DNA from: Bacteroidota bacterium
Lineage (GTDB): Bacteria > Bacteroidota > Bacteroidia > 2-12-FULL-35-15
NCBI GenBank assembly: GCA_023251835.1
Contig: JAHEXZ010000048.1
Location: 1-40,293, forward strand
Direction of reading: 5' to 3'
DNA length: 40,293 nucleotides
Part shown: positions 1 through 9,749 of the stretch, in pieces
How the letters are laid out: each line of letters starts with the position of its first letter
Position numbering within the stretch: the first letter of the stretch is position 1
Notes under the pieces: model-generated
Databases searched by the model: none
Seen by the model: only the letters and a program-made list of their open reading frames with translations
What the model was told of the DNA's origin: nothing
Made by a program: the position numbers and the translations under genes

Positions 1-2
1 TT

Positions 3-3000
3 GAAAATTTTCAAAAAAAAAGAGATGAAATTATTGATTTTCAAGAAAAAAGCTATTCGAATAATCCCAATCCTGCACCGCTCAACTGTGGATCTCCTTG
101 TACGAATCCCGGCTTTGAATCAGGTTCAGTTTTTTGGAATTATTGGGGAGGAAATCCGGATACAAATGCAGATCCAACGAATCTAACGTCAGGATTTAAT
201 CCTCCTCCCAGTGGTTTTTTCGGCCTTAACCCTAATCCTCACCTAATCACCACATCAGGAGGCTTTGACCCTAACGTTGGCGGCACCACATTACCTGTAG
301 TTCCCCCAAGTGGAGGTAATAATGCTTTGAGATTAGGAGATTTAAATTCCTGGGGTGGTAACTCCTGGGGAGCAGCCCGGGCAAGTATCTCATTTACCGT
401 TTCAGCAAACAATGCGAACTTTACCTATAGGTACGCCATTGTATTAGAGGATCCAAATGATAATAGTCATGATCCTATAAATGGGTTCACTCAACGCCCT
501 TATTTTAGGGTTAAACTGCGTGATCAGGCTGGTAATGTTGTTACTTGTGGTGATTATGAAGTTGTAGCAGATGCAGGACAGCCTGCTTTCACAACAATAT
601 TCACAGAAACAGCTCCCGGAAGCAATATCTGGTATCGGCCGTGGACAACTGTTTTTGTTCCGTTACAGGCTTATATCGGTCAATGTGTTACTATTGAATT
701 TACTACATCTGACTGCGTGCCTGGAGGGCATTTTGGTTATGGCTATGTTGATTGCTCCTGCGAACCCTTAAATATCATTACTTCATCACCTAACTTTTGC
801 GGAAGCAATCTGGTTACATTAACAGCGCCCGCAGGTGGAGTTTCCTATATCTGGACGGATTCCATTGGAGGTACTTCCGGAATTGTTGGTTCTACAACAG
901 GTCAAGCTGCTACTGTTAATCTTGCGGGCACCTATAAAGTTGCTGTTACCTCAGTTGCCGGCCCAACTTGTACTACGAATCTAAATATTACTATCGGTTC
1001 TGGTTCAAGCAGCCCGGTCGCTCAATTCACAAATACAACCGTTTGCCATAATGTACCAATGCAGTTTACCGATTCTTCAATACCCATAGGAAGCATCGAT
1101 GCCTGGGAATGGGACTTTGACAATGATGGTATTACCGATGATAGTGTTCAAAATCCACTCCACACATTTTCCGCACCAGGCATATACCCTGTGACCTTAA
1201 CGGTAGGATGGGGAGGTTGCAATGATGATACTACAATGAATATAAACGTAAATCCTCCCATATTACCTGTTTTAACTCCTGCGGGTCCTTTTTGTGCCAA
1301 TGCCGCTGCTGTCAATTTAATAGCCGATATGCCTGGCGGAATATGGAGTGGGGCAGGAATAACCGATTCTATTCTTGGAACCTTTGATCCCTCTATTGCA
1401 ATTGTAGGTAGTAATATAATTACCTATACAGTTGGAGATTCCTGTTCGGCCATTTCATCACAAGTAATTATAGTTAATCCTGTACCTGTTTCAAATGCAG
1501 GCCCTGATATAGATACCTGTTCAGGTAATACAATAAGCATAGGCACTACCTCTAATGGAAGCTATACCTACGCATGGCTTCCATCAACCGGATTAAGCAG
1601 TACAAGTATTTCTAACCCCGATGTCACAATCACCAACAATGGGACAACAGCGATAGTATCAACGTATACCGTAACTACCAGCAATACATCCTTTTGTTCA
1701 TCAACCGATCAGGTGCAGGTAACTATATATCCTCAACCGGTACTAACAATAACCACCCCGGCTCCCGTATGTGCCCCGTTAACAATTGACTTAACTGCTC
1801 CCTCCATTACATCTGGCAGCACCGGTGGAGGCGTTTTTTCTTATTACACAGATTCAGGAGCATCTAATTCACTTACAACACCAACAATCGTTGGAAATAG
1901 TAGTATTTATTATATAAAAGTAACTGGAACTGGAGGATGTACGGATATTGAACCTGTTACAGCAACCGTTAATCCTTTGCCGGTTTCTGATGCAGGACCC
2001 GATTTACCCCTTTGTTCAGGTAATTCAGGAACCATTGGAACTCCATCAACAGCAGGTTATACCTACTCATGGACACCCACTACAGGCTTTACAGGCAGTC
2101 CCACGGCTTCAAATCCAACACTGTCTTTAATCAACTTAGGGCCTTACCCAACCGATACCTCCTCTTATATAGTCACCACTATTGAAACATTAACTGGTTG
2201 CCAATCATCTGATACAACCGATGTTATCGTATATGCCGTAGCAACCGTCAATGCTGGTTCATCTCTATATGTTTGTTCGGGTTCCAGTATTACGTTGGGC
2301 GGTTCAGTAGGAGGTACGGCCACAGGCGGAACATGGAGCGGTGGCACTGGTACTTACTCTCCTGATAATACCACTTTAAATGCAGTATATACGCCAAGCA
2401 CAGCTGAATATGCAGCCGACTCGGCAATATTAACATTAACTACAAATGACCCTGCTGGTCCATGTACTTTTTCATCGTCAAATGTCATCTTTCATTTTTA
2501 CAAAAATCCAATAGTAGAATTTTCAGCCGATGATCCTTCGGGATGTCCGATACATTGTTTAAATTTTACAAATCTAACAACTGTTGATGGTGGAGATAGT
2601 ATCATAAGTTTAAATTGGGATTTTGGTGATGGCAGTCCAAACTCAGGTACAGCGAATCCTTCACACTGTTTTTTAGAATCTGGTTTTTATGATGTTACTT
2701 TAACTGCCACTTCAAATCATCAATGTGTTTCCTCTTTAACTCATACTCATTTTGTCGAGATATATGATGTGCCAGTTGCAGCTTTTGATTATATACCAAA
2801 TCCAGCTACAATACTTGATCCCATTATTACTTTTGAAAATCAATCCTCAGCAGATGTAAATTACTGGTTTTGGGATTTTGGAGATAGCACAACGGTAGAG
2901 CCTAATGTTTCTAACCCCGTTCATGACTACCTCCAGGAAACACCCGCCACGCACCTGGTTACCCTAATTGTACAAAATGCCAATGGCTGCATAGATACCG

Positions 3001-3308
3001 TTGCTCATCCCATATACATTGGCCCAGAGTTTACTTTTTATATCCCAAATGCCTTTACACCTAATGGTGATGGCCATAACGACTATTTCTTCGGTTCAGG
3101 CATTGGAATTGAAAAATATGACTTGTGGGTATTTGACCGCTGGGGAAATATGATTTTCCATGGAAAAGAGCTGGAGGATAAATGGGATGGGAAAGCCAAT
3201 GGAGGCAATGATGCAGCTCTGATTGACGTATTTATATGGAAGGTTCAGCTTACTGACGTTTTTAATAAAATACATAACTATATTGGAACCGTTACTTTGG
3301 TAAGATAA
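3..3308 (+). CDS. Giant T9SS type B cargo protein, 5'-truncated by the window edge
   Basis: The frame is open from base 3, so the gene starts outside the window; a start at the TTG at 327 would cut a domain in half. About 1101 residues are visible. First comes a jellyroll-like ligand-binding region (roughly visible residues 20-250, with paired Cys). Repeated Ig/PKD-like beta domains follow, each opening with a pattern like AGPD-x-x-CSG and holding WSGG or YxWxP motifs. PKD domains are marked by WDFDNDG near 1110 and WDFGDG near 2620. The last ~90 residues are the gliding-motility-associated C-terminal domain (NAFTPNGDGHND, FDRWGNMIF, ending GTVTLVR), the type B sorting signal of the type IX system. 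The expected product is a cell-surface or secreted adhesin-like protein; ligand unknown. Its last ~300 residues closely match the next gene, so the two are tandem paralogs. Confidence 0.93.
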   Translation, partial: ENFQKKRDEIIDFQEKSYSNNPNPAPLNCGSPCTNPGFESGSVFWNYWGGNPDTNADPTNLTSGFNPPPSGFFGLNPNPHLITTSGGFDPNVGGTTLPVVPPSGGNNALRLGDLNSWGGNSWGAARASISFTVSANNANFTYRYAIVLEDPNDNSHDPINGFTQRPYFRVKLRDQAGNVVTCGDYEVVADAGQPAFTTIFTETAPGSNIWYRPWTTVFVPLQAYIGQCVTIEFTTSDCVPGGHFGYGYVDCSCEPLNIITSSPNFCGSNLVTLTAPAGGVSYIWTDSIGGTSGIVGSTTGQAATVNLAGTYKVAVTSVAGPTCTTNLNITIGSGSSSPVAQFTNTTVCHNVPMQFTDSSIPIGSIDAWEWDFDNDGITDDSVQNPLHTFSAPGIYPVTLTVGWGGCNDDTTMNINVNPPILPVLTPAGPFCANAAAVNLIADMPGGIWSGAGITDSILGTFDPSIAIVGSNIITYTVGDSCSAISSQVIIVNPVPVSNAGPDIDTCSGNTISIGTTSNGSYTYAWLPSTGLSSTSISNPDVTITNNGTTAIVSTYTVTTSNTSFCSSTDQVQVTIYPQPVLTITTPAPVCAPLTIDLTAPSITSGSTGGGVFSYYTDSGASNSLTTPTIVGNSSIYYIKVTGTGGCTDIEPVTATVNPLPVSDAGPDLPLCSGNSGTIGTPSTAGYTYSWTPTTGFTGSPTASNPTLSLINLGPYPTDTSSYIVTTIETLTGCQSSDTTDVIVYAVATVNAGSSLYVCSGSSITLGGSVGGTATGGTWSGGTGTYSPDNTTLNAVYTPSTAEYAADSAILTLTTNDPAGPCTFSSSNVIFHFYKNPIVEFSADDPSGCPIHCLNFTNLTTVDGGDSIISLNWDFGDGSPNSGTANPSHCFLESGFYDVTLTATSNHQCVSSLTHTHFVEIYDVPVAAFDYIPNPATILDPIITFENQSSADVNYWFWDFGDSTTVEPNVSNPVHDYLQETPATHLVTLIVQNANGCIDTVAHPIYIGPEFTFYIPNAFTPNGDGHNDYFFGSGIGIEKYDLWVFDRWGNMIFHGKELEDKWDGKANGGNDAALIDVFIWKVQLTDVFNKIHNYIGTVTLVR

Positions 3309-3414
3309 CACCCGCCACCTTCAATAGTACAAGTTACTGAAAATCAGATGCAACCTTTATTGGAATTTTGTCATCTATCATGAATTTCCAATATGAAAAT
3401 TATACGGAATTTTG

Positions 3415-3446
3415 TTTGCTTCTAATTCTGTTTTATTGTACTTTTA
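3415..3446 (+). promoter_or_regulatory. Possible Bacteroidota-type promoter for the second surface-protein gene
   Basis: TTTG at 3415-3418, a 20-nt spacer, then TACTTTTA at 3439-3446, one mismatch from TAnnTTTG. It would give a leader of about 70 nt before the ATG at 3520. The rest of the 211-nt gap from 3309 shows no gene. Confidence 0.3.
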
Positions 3447-3519
3447 TTTTTTTATTGGGGACTCTAACTGAGAGATATGCGTAGAAGATAGAAGTAGTCT
3501 CCTGAAGAACTTCTTATGC

Positions 3520-6500
3520 ATGAAACGTTATCTACTACTATTTTGTTTCATTTTTTTATTTTTTTTAAGCACAAACCCTGTCCGTGCCCAGCTTTCATTT
3601 AATAATGGATTAACAGCTCTTCAGATGGCCCAATTACTTGCGGGACCTGGTGTAAGTGTTAGTAATGCTGCTTTTAATTGTGCGGCCAATGCAATAGGTT
3701 CTTTTAACGGAAGTTCGAGTTTAGGGTTTAATAATGGTCTTATACTTACATCTGGTAATACCTCTGTTGCATCACCCAATACAAATATTAGTTACGCAGG
3801 TAACTGCAATAATACTCCTGGAGATACTGAATTAAATACTTTAGCAGGAAGCACAACCTATGACGCATGTGCCTTGGAATTTGATGTTATCCCACTTTGC
3901 GATACACTTAAGTTTAAATATGTTTTCGGATCGGAAGAATACCCGGAATATGTACCTTCAAGCCCGGGAACAGGTTTTAATGATGCTTTCGCTTTTTTTA
4001 TCAGTGGCCCTGGTATTACAGGACAACAAAATATTGCAAAGATACCAGGTACAAGTACTGATGTGACAATATATAACGTGAATGACCATAATAATTCACA
4101 ATATTACGTAACCAATTCTGGCTCTACCATTGAATATGATGGCTACACAACTGTGCTTACTGCATGGTGTTTGGTTCAATCCTGCCAAACCTACCATCTG
4201 AAAATAGTAATTGCAGATGCAGGAGATTGTGTCTTTGATTCCGGTGTATTTTTAGAAGCAGGCAGCTTGCAATGTGCAACAGTAGTTGCTGCAACAGCCA
4301 CCGTTCAAAATGCTATAGAAGGCTGTCAGGATGGGAGTTTCGAGTTCTGTCGTGCTGCTCCTGCAACTTCTGCAGTCACCATAAATTACACCATTGCAGG
4401 ATCTGCTGCTAACGGAACGGATTATAACACCATCGCAAGCAGCATTACCATCCCGGCAGGACAACTCTGTGCATCATTACCCATAATTGCAATTGATGAT
4501 GGTATACCGGAATCAACGGATAGTATATTGATCATTTACCAACCCGGCCCATGCCCTACACTTGATACAGTTACTATTTATATTACAGACGGTGAGTTGG
4601 ATGCCGGCCCGGACACTACTTATTGTACGGGTGATAACGTTGTTATTGGAATTCCTCCTGTTGCAGGCTTTACCTACTCATGGGCTCCTGCAACAGGATT
4701 AAGCAACGCTACCGTTTCAAATCCCACGGTTACACTTACCAATAGCGGCACAACTTCCATTATTACTAACTATGTCCTTACAGCTACTACCAGCGGATGT
4801 ACGCTGAAAGATACTGTTGCAGTAACAGTGAATCCATTATCTGTTGCCAATGCCGGTCCTAACCAGGTAGTGTGCAGTGGCCCGGTGCAATTGGCTGGTA
4901 CCATGGGTGGCGGATTTACCGGTATGTGGAGCGGAGGTGCAGGCACGTATAGTCCTAATGATACTACGTTAAACAGTGCATATACTCCAAGTGCTACTGA
5001 ACTTCATAACGGAACCGTTACATTAACCTTAACAGCATTGGGCCTTTCAGGAACTTGTCCTTCTGCAACCGATCAAATAACGATTACTTTCCCTCCACAG
5101 GTGGTGGATGCGGGACCAGACATCACTTTTTGCTCAGGAGACACCAGTATCATTGGCCCTGCCCCTATCACTGGCACGGCTTATTCCTGGACTCCTGCAA
5201 TGGGATTAAGCAGTGCAACAAACTCTAATACAACCATTACACTTACTGATACCGGAACAACTTCTATTGTCACTAATTATGTATTAACTGCTACAACTAA
5301 CGGTTGCCCTGTTTCAGATACAGTTGTAGTAACGGTAAACCCTATACCTGTTGTTGATGCCGGCCCAGATCAGACAATCTGTGGAGGAAGTGTGCTGTTA
5401 GCAGGCTCTATCAGTGGAGGAGCTTCTGTGGCAACATGGAGTGGTGGTGTCGGAACTTTTAATCCTGGTAATACAAACGTAAGCAGCACTTATAACTTAA
5501 CCCCAACTGAAATGGCTACTGGAAGTATTACACTAACACTAACCTCCAATGATCCACCGGGAACCTGCCCTTCGGTGGCTGATCAGGTTGTAATCACCGT
5601 AACCACCCTTGCCAGTGTTTCAGCCGGCCCTGACCAAACAATATGTATGGGTAACTCAGCAACTCTAAACGGAAGTTATGCAGGCACAGCCAATGGTGGC
5701 CTCTGGACTGGTGGTTCCGGCATCTATACACCTGACAATACAAGCCCTAATGCTACTTACGTGCCAAGTACAGATGAAATGACAGTTGGTACCGTGACGT
5801 TAATTTTTTCAGCCTTTGATTCTACCAGTTCCTGTGCCCCGGTAACTGACCAAATTACAATAACCATAGATCAACAACCAACTGCCAATGCAGGTTCAAC
5901 ACAATATATTTGTTCCGGGGATAATATAACGCTTTCCGGAACTATTGGAGGCTCTGCAGTAACCGGCACATGGAGTGGAGGAACAGGAGCGTTTTCACCT
6001 GATAATACCACACTAAATGCTACATATACACCAAGTGCGGCTGAATATGCTACCAGCTCAGTAACTCTGACACTCACAACAGATGATCCTTCCGGCCCTT
6101 GCACCTTTTCATCATCCGATGTTACCTTTTACTTTTATGAAAAACCTGTAGTAAACTTCACAGCAGATATAGCTGCCGGCTGCCCTATACATTGTACCAA
6201 CTTTACAAATACGTCTGCAATGGGTGGTGGAGACTCAATAGTATCCTGGAATTGGAATTTCGGAGACGATGGGCCGGGGTCTGTTAGTGCAAATCCGGCC
6301 TATTGTTTCTCCATATCCGGTTATTATGATATCGAACTAACTGCTACTTCCAATAATGGCTGCTCTTCTACATTAATGCAAACGCATCTGGTTGAAGTAT
6401 ATGCTGTTCCTGATGCAGAATTTAGTGCAAGCCCTAACCCTACAACCATGATTGAACCCCTTATCAGTTTTAATAATGAATCCTCTGCAGATGTTAATTA

Positions 6501-6945
6501 CTGGAATTGGAATTTTGGGGATGGAGACTTATTAGCACCCAATACGGCAAATCCTACTCATGAATATTATGGTGATTCCGTTGGTAACTATATGGTAACA
6601 TTGATTGTTCGCAACACAAATGGATGTTATGATACTGTGCAGCACCAGATCATTATTGGTCCGGCATTTACTTTTTATATACCTAACGCTTTTACACCCA
6701 ATAATGATGGTAAGAATGATACGTTTTATGGTTCCGGTACTGGCATTGAAAAATACGATATGCGAATTTTTGACCGCTGGGGTGATATGATATTTCATAC
6801 TAAAGATATTACAATACCATGGGATGGGAAAGCAAATGACGGAAAGACTACCGCCCAGATGGATGTATTTGTTTGGAAAGTTGTAATTACAGATGCACTG
6901 AATAAAAAGCACAACTATGTTGGAACTGTGACCCTTTCAAGATAA
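3520..6945 (+). CDS. Choice-of-anchor L protein with PKD repeats and T9SS type B sorting domain
   Basis: 1141 residues. The signal peptide is residues 1-23 (MKRYLLLFCF..., cleavage after VRA). Residues ~25-250 match the choice-of-anchor L domain, with LTALQMAQLLAGPGVSVSN, SSLGFNNGLILTSGN and the FVFGSEEYPEY-like segment. A Calx-beta-like segment follows at ~265-360 (NGTDYNTI, IDDGIPESTDSI). Then come five or six Ig-like repeats (AGPDxTxCxGD ... WSGGxGTYSPNDTTLN), two PKD domains (NWNFGD), and a C-terminal sorting domain at ~1050-1141 (NAFTPNNDGKND, FDRWGDMIF). It should be exported by Sec and then by the type IX system to the cell surface. It is the downstream paralog of the truncated gene. 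It ends 3 nt before the end of a convergent gene. The domain assignments are firm; the ligand is unknown. Confidence 0.95.
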   Translation: MKRYLLLFCFIFLFFLSTNPVRAQLSFNNGLTALQMAQLLAGPGVSVSNAAFNCAANAIGSFNGSSSLGFNNGLILTSGNTSVASPNTNISYAGNCNNTPGDTELNTLAGSTTYDACALEFDVIPLCDTLKFKYVFGSEEYPEYVPSSPGTGFNDAFAFFISGPGITGQQNIAKIPGTSTDVTIYNVNDHNNSQYYVTNSGSTIEYDGYTTVLTAWCLVQSCQTYHLKIVIADAGDCVFDSGVFLEAGSLQCATVVAATATVQNAIEGCQDGSFEFCRAAPATSAVTINYTIAGSAANGTDYNTIASSITIPAGQLCASLPIIAIDDGIPESTDSILIIYQPGPCPTLDTVTIYITDGELDAGPDTTYCTGDNVVIGIPPVAGFTYSWAPATGLSNATVSNPTVTLTNSGTTSIITNYVLTATTSGCTLKDTVAVTVNPLSVANAGPNQVVCSGPVQLAGTMGGGFTGMWSGGAGTYSPNDTTLNSAYTPSATELHNGTVTLTLTALGLSGTCPSATDQITITFPPQVVDAGPDITFCSGDTSIIGPAPITGTAYSWTPAMGLSSATNSNTTITLTDTGTTSIVTNYVLTATTNGCPVSDTVVVTVNPIPVVDAGPDQTICGGSVLLAGSISGGASVATWSGGVGTFNPGNTNVSSTYNLTPTEMATGSITLTLTSNDPPGTCPSVADQVVITVTTLASVSAGPDQTICMGNSATLNGSYAGTANGGLWTGGSGIYTPDNTSPNATYVPSTDEMTVGTVTLIFSAFDSTSSCAPVTDQITITIDQQPTANAGSTQYICSGDNITLSGTIGGSAVTGTWSGGTGAFSPDNTTLNATYTPSAAEYATSSVTLTLTTDDPSGPCTFSSSDVTFYFYEKPVVNFTADIAAGCPIHCTNFTNTSAMGGGDSIVSWNWNFGDDGPGSVSANPAYCFSISGYYDIELTATSNNGCSSTLMQTHLVEVYAVPDAEFSASPNPTTMIEPLISFNNESSADVNYWNWNFGDGDLLAPNTANPTHEYYGDSVGNYMVTLIVRNTNGCYDTVQHQIIIGPAFTFYIPNAFTPNNDGKNDTFYGSGTGIEKYDMRIFDRWGDMIFHTKDITIPWDGKANDGKTTAQMDVFVWKVVITDALNKKHNYVGTVTLSR

Positions 6946-6948
6946 AAT

Positions 6949-7350
6949 CTATTTCTTACTTTTCAGTCCTCCAATCCCTAATACTACCCAGCCGGTAATA
7001 AAAGATAACCCTCCCAATGGAGTAACGGGGCCAAGCCAGCCAATATGACTTAAACCTAATAAGCCAGCCAATGATAATATATATAAGGAACCGGAAAAAA
7101 GAATTATGCCTGCTATAAAGCAGTAGGCTGCTGTTGTTATTAATTTAACTTTATCTGCAAACGATGCGACAACAAGTATAACAATAGTATGATACATCTG
7201 GTATTTTACAGCCGTTTCAAAGGTTTGTAGATTAGCTTCTGTAATCAAGCCGGTTTCTAATTTTGATTTCAAATAATGTGCTCCCATTGCACCTAAAGCA
7301 ACAGCCAGAGCACCAGAGAAGCCGCTGAATAGTAAAAGACGTTTGTTCAT
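6949..7350 (-). CDS. DUF423 family inner-membrane protein
   Basis: 133 residues with about four hydrophobic segments. The N-terminus has the family pattern: FSGFSGALAVALGAMGAHYLKSKL. This is followed by LQTFETAVKYQMYHTIVIL and later FSGSLYILSL and GPVTPLGGLSFITGW, as in DUF423/YgdD-like proteins, which are usually 120-130 residues. Function is not established for the family. The ATG at 7350 fits the conserved N-terminus. The gene converges on the large surface-protein gene with only 3 nt between stop codons, and lies downstream of a hairpin that ends transcription of the preceding minus-strand gene. Confidence 0.88.
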   Translation of the reverse strand: MNKRLLLFSGFSGALAVALGAMGAHYLKSKLETGLITEANLQTFETAVKYQMYHTIVILVVASFADKVKLITTAAYCFIAGIILFSGSLYILSLAGLLGLSHIGWLGPVTPLGGLSFITGWVVLGIGGLKSKK

Positions 7351-7420
7351 GGGATTAAGAAATCAAAAGCTCAATCAGGGATAAAAGCAGTTTTCATTTT
7401 TTTTAAGACTATAAAAATTA

Positions 7421-7448
7421 AAAAGCGTTTCGAAACCGAAACGCTTTT
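7421..7448 (-). terminator. Intrinsic terminator after the DUF4476 gene
   Basis: Perfect 12-bp inverted repeat, AAAAGCGTTTCG at 7421-7432 and its complement at 7437-7448, with a 4-nt loop. A/T runs at both arms make it usable in either direction. It lies 24 nt past the stop codon at 7472. Confidence 0.8.
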
Positions 7449-7471
7449 CATGAGTTTATCTAAATTTTTGA

Positions 7472-8416
7472 TTAACGGCTTTGAGTATATTGATTTAGTT
7501 CATCAATAGAGGATTCAAAGGTGAAAGCATCATTCAATTTGTAATAATTTCCTTTGTCTAAATTGTGATGCCACGCATATTTAGCCAGTTCCAGCCGGGT
7601 TTCTTCAAAACTGAACAACAACATCAACTCTTTAATTTGAGAACATAACATACAGTTACTTCCAATAATTTGTTTTGCAAGCGTTAATTTGCTGTCATCA
7701 AAAGATTTAGATTTTATGGAGGCTTTTGCACTTTCAAAATCACCGGGCTCCATTGGGTAAGGACAACCATATACTCCATTATAACCCGGCAGAACATAAG
7801 TATTTCCTGGATTGCCCATACCACCGGATGTTGTAGTTGAGCTGCTGTACGTTGTTGTGCTAGTAGTAGTAGTTGTGCCATTCATCCCTTCCATAGAATT
7901 CATGTCATTTACATTTATGTTCATATTTAGTCCGTTTACATTCACACCCAAACTTGCATTATTGCCACCCATCGTATTGGAGGTTGTGGTAGTAACGGTT
8001 TGTGTAGTACGTTCCACAGGGGTATAAGTATATACCTTTTGTTCCGGAATATAGGCTGCACTTGCTACTTCAGTAATTGGAGCTGTACTGTTGAATTTTA
8101 GTTTATAGTTTTCTTTTACATTTTTTATCGAATAGGAATATTCGGTGTTTTGTGTTTTCTCAGCACCATCTGTCAAATATATATTTTGATTAATATCAGG
8201 AATTTTACTGTTAAAAATAATTTTTACCTGGTAGTTGGGTGCATTTAAACCCGTTATTTTTACATTGGTTTCAGGCTGGGTATTTTGACGTATCCCATTA
8301 AGGATAAGAGAAAATTTAAGTCCATCCTGTGAATACACAATTAAGCTATTGTTTTGTGCTACTATTGTTTGAAGGGTAATTGCTGCAAAGAGCATTGTGG
8401 CAATAATATTTTTCAT
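7472..8416 (-). CDS. Secreted DUF4476 domain protein
   Basis: The frame is open further upstream (to 8467), but the ATG at 8416 gives a clean signal peptide (MKNIIATMLFAAITLQTIVAQ), so I chose it; 314 residues. After an N-terminal domain of ~90 residues there is a low-complexity middle rich in Asn, Met, Thr and Ser (GVNVNGLNMNINVNDMN, then Thr/Ser runs). The C-terminal ~90 residues fit DUF4476: FESAKASIKSKSFDDSKLTLAKQ, CMLCSQI, LLFSFEETRLELAKYAW. This module occurs in Bacteroidota exported proteins and has no known function. The CxxC may bind metal or form a disulfide; this is a guess. It ends at a strong hairpin. Confidence 0.85.
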   Translation of the reverse strand: MKNIIATMLFAAITLQTIVAQNNSLIVYSQDGLKFSLILNGIRQNTQPETNVKITGLNAPNYQVKIIFNSKIPDINQNIYLTDGAEKTQNTEYSYSIKNVKENYKLKFNSTAPITEVASAAYIPEQKVYTYTPVERTTQTVTTTTSNTMGGNNASLGVNVNGLNMNINVNDMNSMEGMNGTTTTTSTTTYSSSTTTSGGMGNPGNTYVLPGYNGVYGCPYPMEPGDFESAKASIKSKSFDDSKLTLAKQIIGSNCMLCSQIKELMLLFSFEETRLELAKYAWHHNLDKGNYYKLNDAFTFESSIDELNQYTQSR

Positions 8417-8486
8417 AGTAATTATTTTTTTTAGTTTGAGGACATTGCATATCAATTTTAATGCCAAAAAAATTGGGATTGTCTGG

Positions 8487-8951
8487 CTATATTAAAACAC
8501 GGCTTAGCCAGCTTTGTTCCAATGGAATTTCCCACTCTTTATCAAATGCAGCTTTTGTAGAAATCGTATTATTAAAAACAACGGTTGATTGGTCAACTTT
8601 TTTTTGCGCGATTAATTTTTCAAATTCGGATAAATTACAAATTTTTATTTTGCCTTCACTACGATAAGCAACTTGCATACGGTTCAATAAACTAAGATTG
8701 AATTGTTTTTCCAATTCTTTTATAAAGTGAATAGATTTATCAATACTGCAACCACCTGCTGCTACTTGTCTTTCATCAACTGAAATTATAATAAAGTGAC
8801 TATATAAAATATCAAAACCAGCTTTCAGATCTGCACCATGGGCTGTCCAATCACTGATAAATCGGATCCCGGCTTCTTTAATAGCACTTAATTCAGCATC
8901 AGATAATGCTCTGTTGCTTTGATACACCCATACACGAGCATCAGGTGGCAT
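8487..8951 (-). CDS. Conserved Bacteroidota protein often labelled ABC transporter ATPase
   Basis: 154 residues from the ATG at 8951, which lies 7 nt past the upstream stop codon and gives the usual start MPPDARVWVYQSNR; earlier starts up to 8981 would overlap the upstream gene. The protein resembles a ~160-residue family common in Bacteroidota (ISDWTAHGADLKAGF, SVDERQVAAGGCSIDKSIHFI, FNNTISTKAAFDKEW, SWLSR at the end). Database labels sometimes call it an ABC transporter ATPase, but there is no Walker A or signature motif, so I do not support that function. It follows the CCG-domain Fe-S protein closely and is probably in the same transcript. Role unknown. Confidence 0.8.
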   Translation of the reverse strand: MPPDARVWVYQSNRALSDAELSAIKEAGIRFISDWTAHGADLKAGFDILYSHFIIISVDERQVAAGGCSIDKSIHFIKELEKQFNLSLLNRMQVAYRSEGKIKICNLSEFEKLIAQKKVDQSTVVFNNTISTKAAFDKEWEIPLEQSWLSRVLI

Positions 8952-8958
8952 TTGTTTG

Positions 8959-9747
8959 TTACAAATCATTTGCCTGCACAATTAGTTCCGCTACATCCAA
9001 TACTTTAACCGATTGTTCTTTATTAAAGTGTTTTACCCCATCCGTCATCATGGTATTACAAAATGGGCAGCCAACAGCAATCACATCAGGTTGCAGAGCT
9101 AATGCCTCTTCAGTACGCTCAACATTTATTTCTTTATTGCCTTTTTCGGCTTCTTTAAACATTTGTGCGCCACCTGCACCGCAACAGAGTCCGTGTGTTT
9201 TACTGCGTTTCATCTCAGCAAGTTCAGCATCCAGATTTACAATTACTTCACGCGGTGCTTCATATACTCCATTTCCACGTCCTAAATAACAAGGATCATG
9301 AAATGTTATTTTTTTTCCTTTAAAGCTTCCTCCTTCAATTTTTATTCTTCCACTATTCAACAATTCCTGTAACAATTGAGTATGATGCATTACCTCATAA
9401 TTTCCTCCTAAAGATGGATATTCATTTTTCAATGTATTAAAACAATGAGGACAACCCGTTACAATTTTTTTTACATTATACCCATTCAATACCATGATGT
9501 TATTCATTGCCTGCATCTGGAACAGGAATTCATTACCAGCTCTTTTTGCAGGATCTCCGTTACAGCTCTCTTCTGTTCCAAGAACAGCAAATTTTACATT
9601 GGCATGGTTCAGAATTTTAACAATAGCCTTGGTTACTTTTTTAGCCCTGTCGTCAAAGCTTCCGGCACACCCTACCCAAAATAAAATTTCAGGTGTTTCA
9701 CCATTAGCCATGCATTCGGCCATTGTAGATACTTTTAATACTTCCAT
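8959..9747 (-). CDS. Fe-S oxidoreductase subunit with two CCG domains (HdrB/HdrD-like)
   Basis: 262 residues. There are two cysteine-rich CCG-type domains. The first has C27, C62 (ESCNGDPAKRAG) and C99-x-x-C102; the second has C153, C188-C189 (LCCGAGG) and C227-x-x-C230. Such domains in heterodisulfide reductase and related enzymes hold an unusual 4Fe-4S site. No membrane segment is seen, so it should be peripheral and act with the membrane 4Fe-4S protein encoded two genes upstream at 10283-11605. The pair resembles a split version of fused HdrDE-like membrane oxidoreductases, some of which pass electrons from electron-transfer flavoprotein to menaquinone. The family is clear; the electron donor and acceptor are inferred. 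Confidence 0.87.
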   Translation of the reverse strand: MEVLKVSTMAECMANGETPEILFWVGCAGSFDDRAKKVTKAIVKILNHANVKFAVLGTEESCNGDPAKRAGNEFLFQMQAMNNIMVLNGYNVKKIVTGCPHCFNTLKNEYPSLGGNYEVMHHTQLLQELLNSGRIKIEGGSFKGKKITFHDPCYLGRGNGVYEAPREVIVNLDAELAEMKRSKTHGLCCGAGGAQMFKEAEKGNKEINVERTEEALALQPDVIAVGCPFCNTMMTDGVKHFNKEQSVKVLDVAELIVQANDL

Positions 9748-9749
9748 AA

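Noticed and set aside
327-3308. TTG at 327 as start of the first large gene
   Set aside because: The same frame is open without a stop back to base 3 and encodes domain-like sequence there, so the gene is simply cut by the window edge.
6532-6912. A 126-codon open frame on the minus strand opposite the second surface-protein gene
   Set aside because: It lies wholly inside a well-supported gene and shows no recognisable domain; it is a mirror effect of the repetitive coding sequence.
8487-8951. ABC transporter ATPase label for the 154-residue protein
   Set aside because: No Walker A, Walker B or ABC signature motif is present; I recall that label from databases and consider it unsupported.
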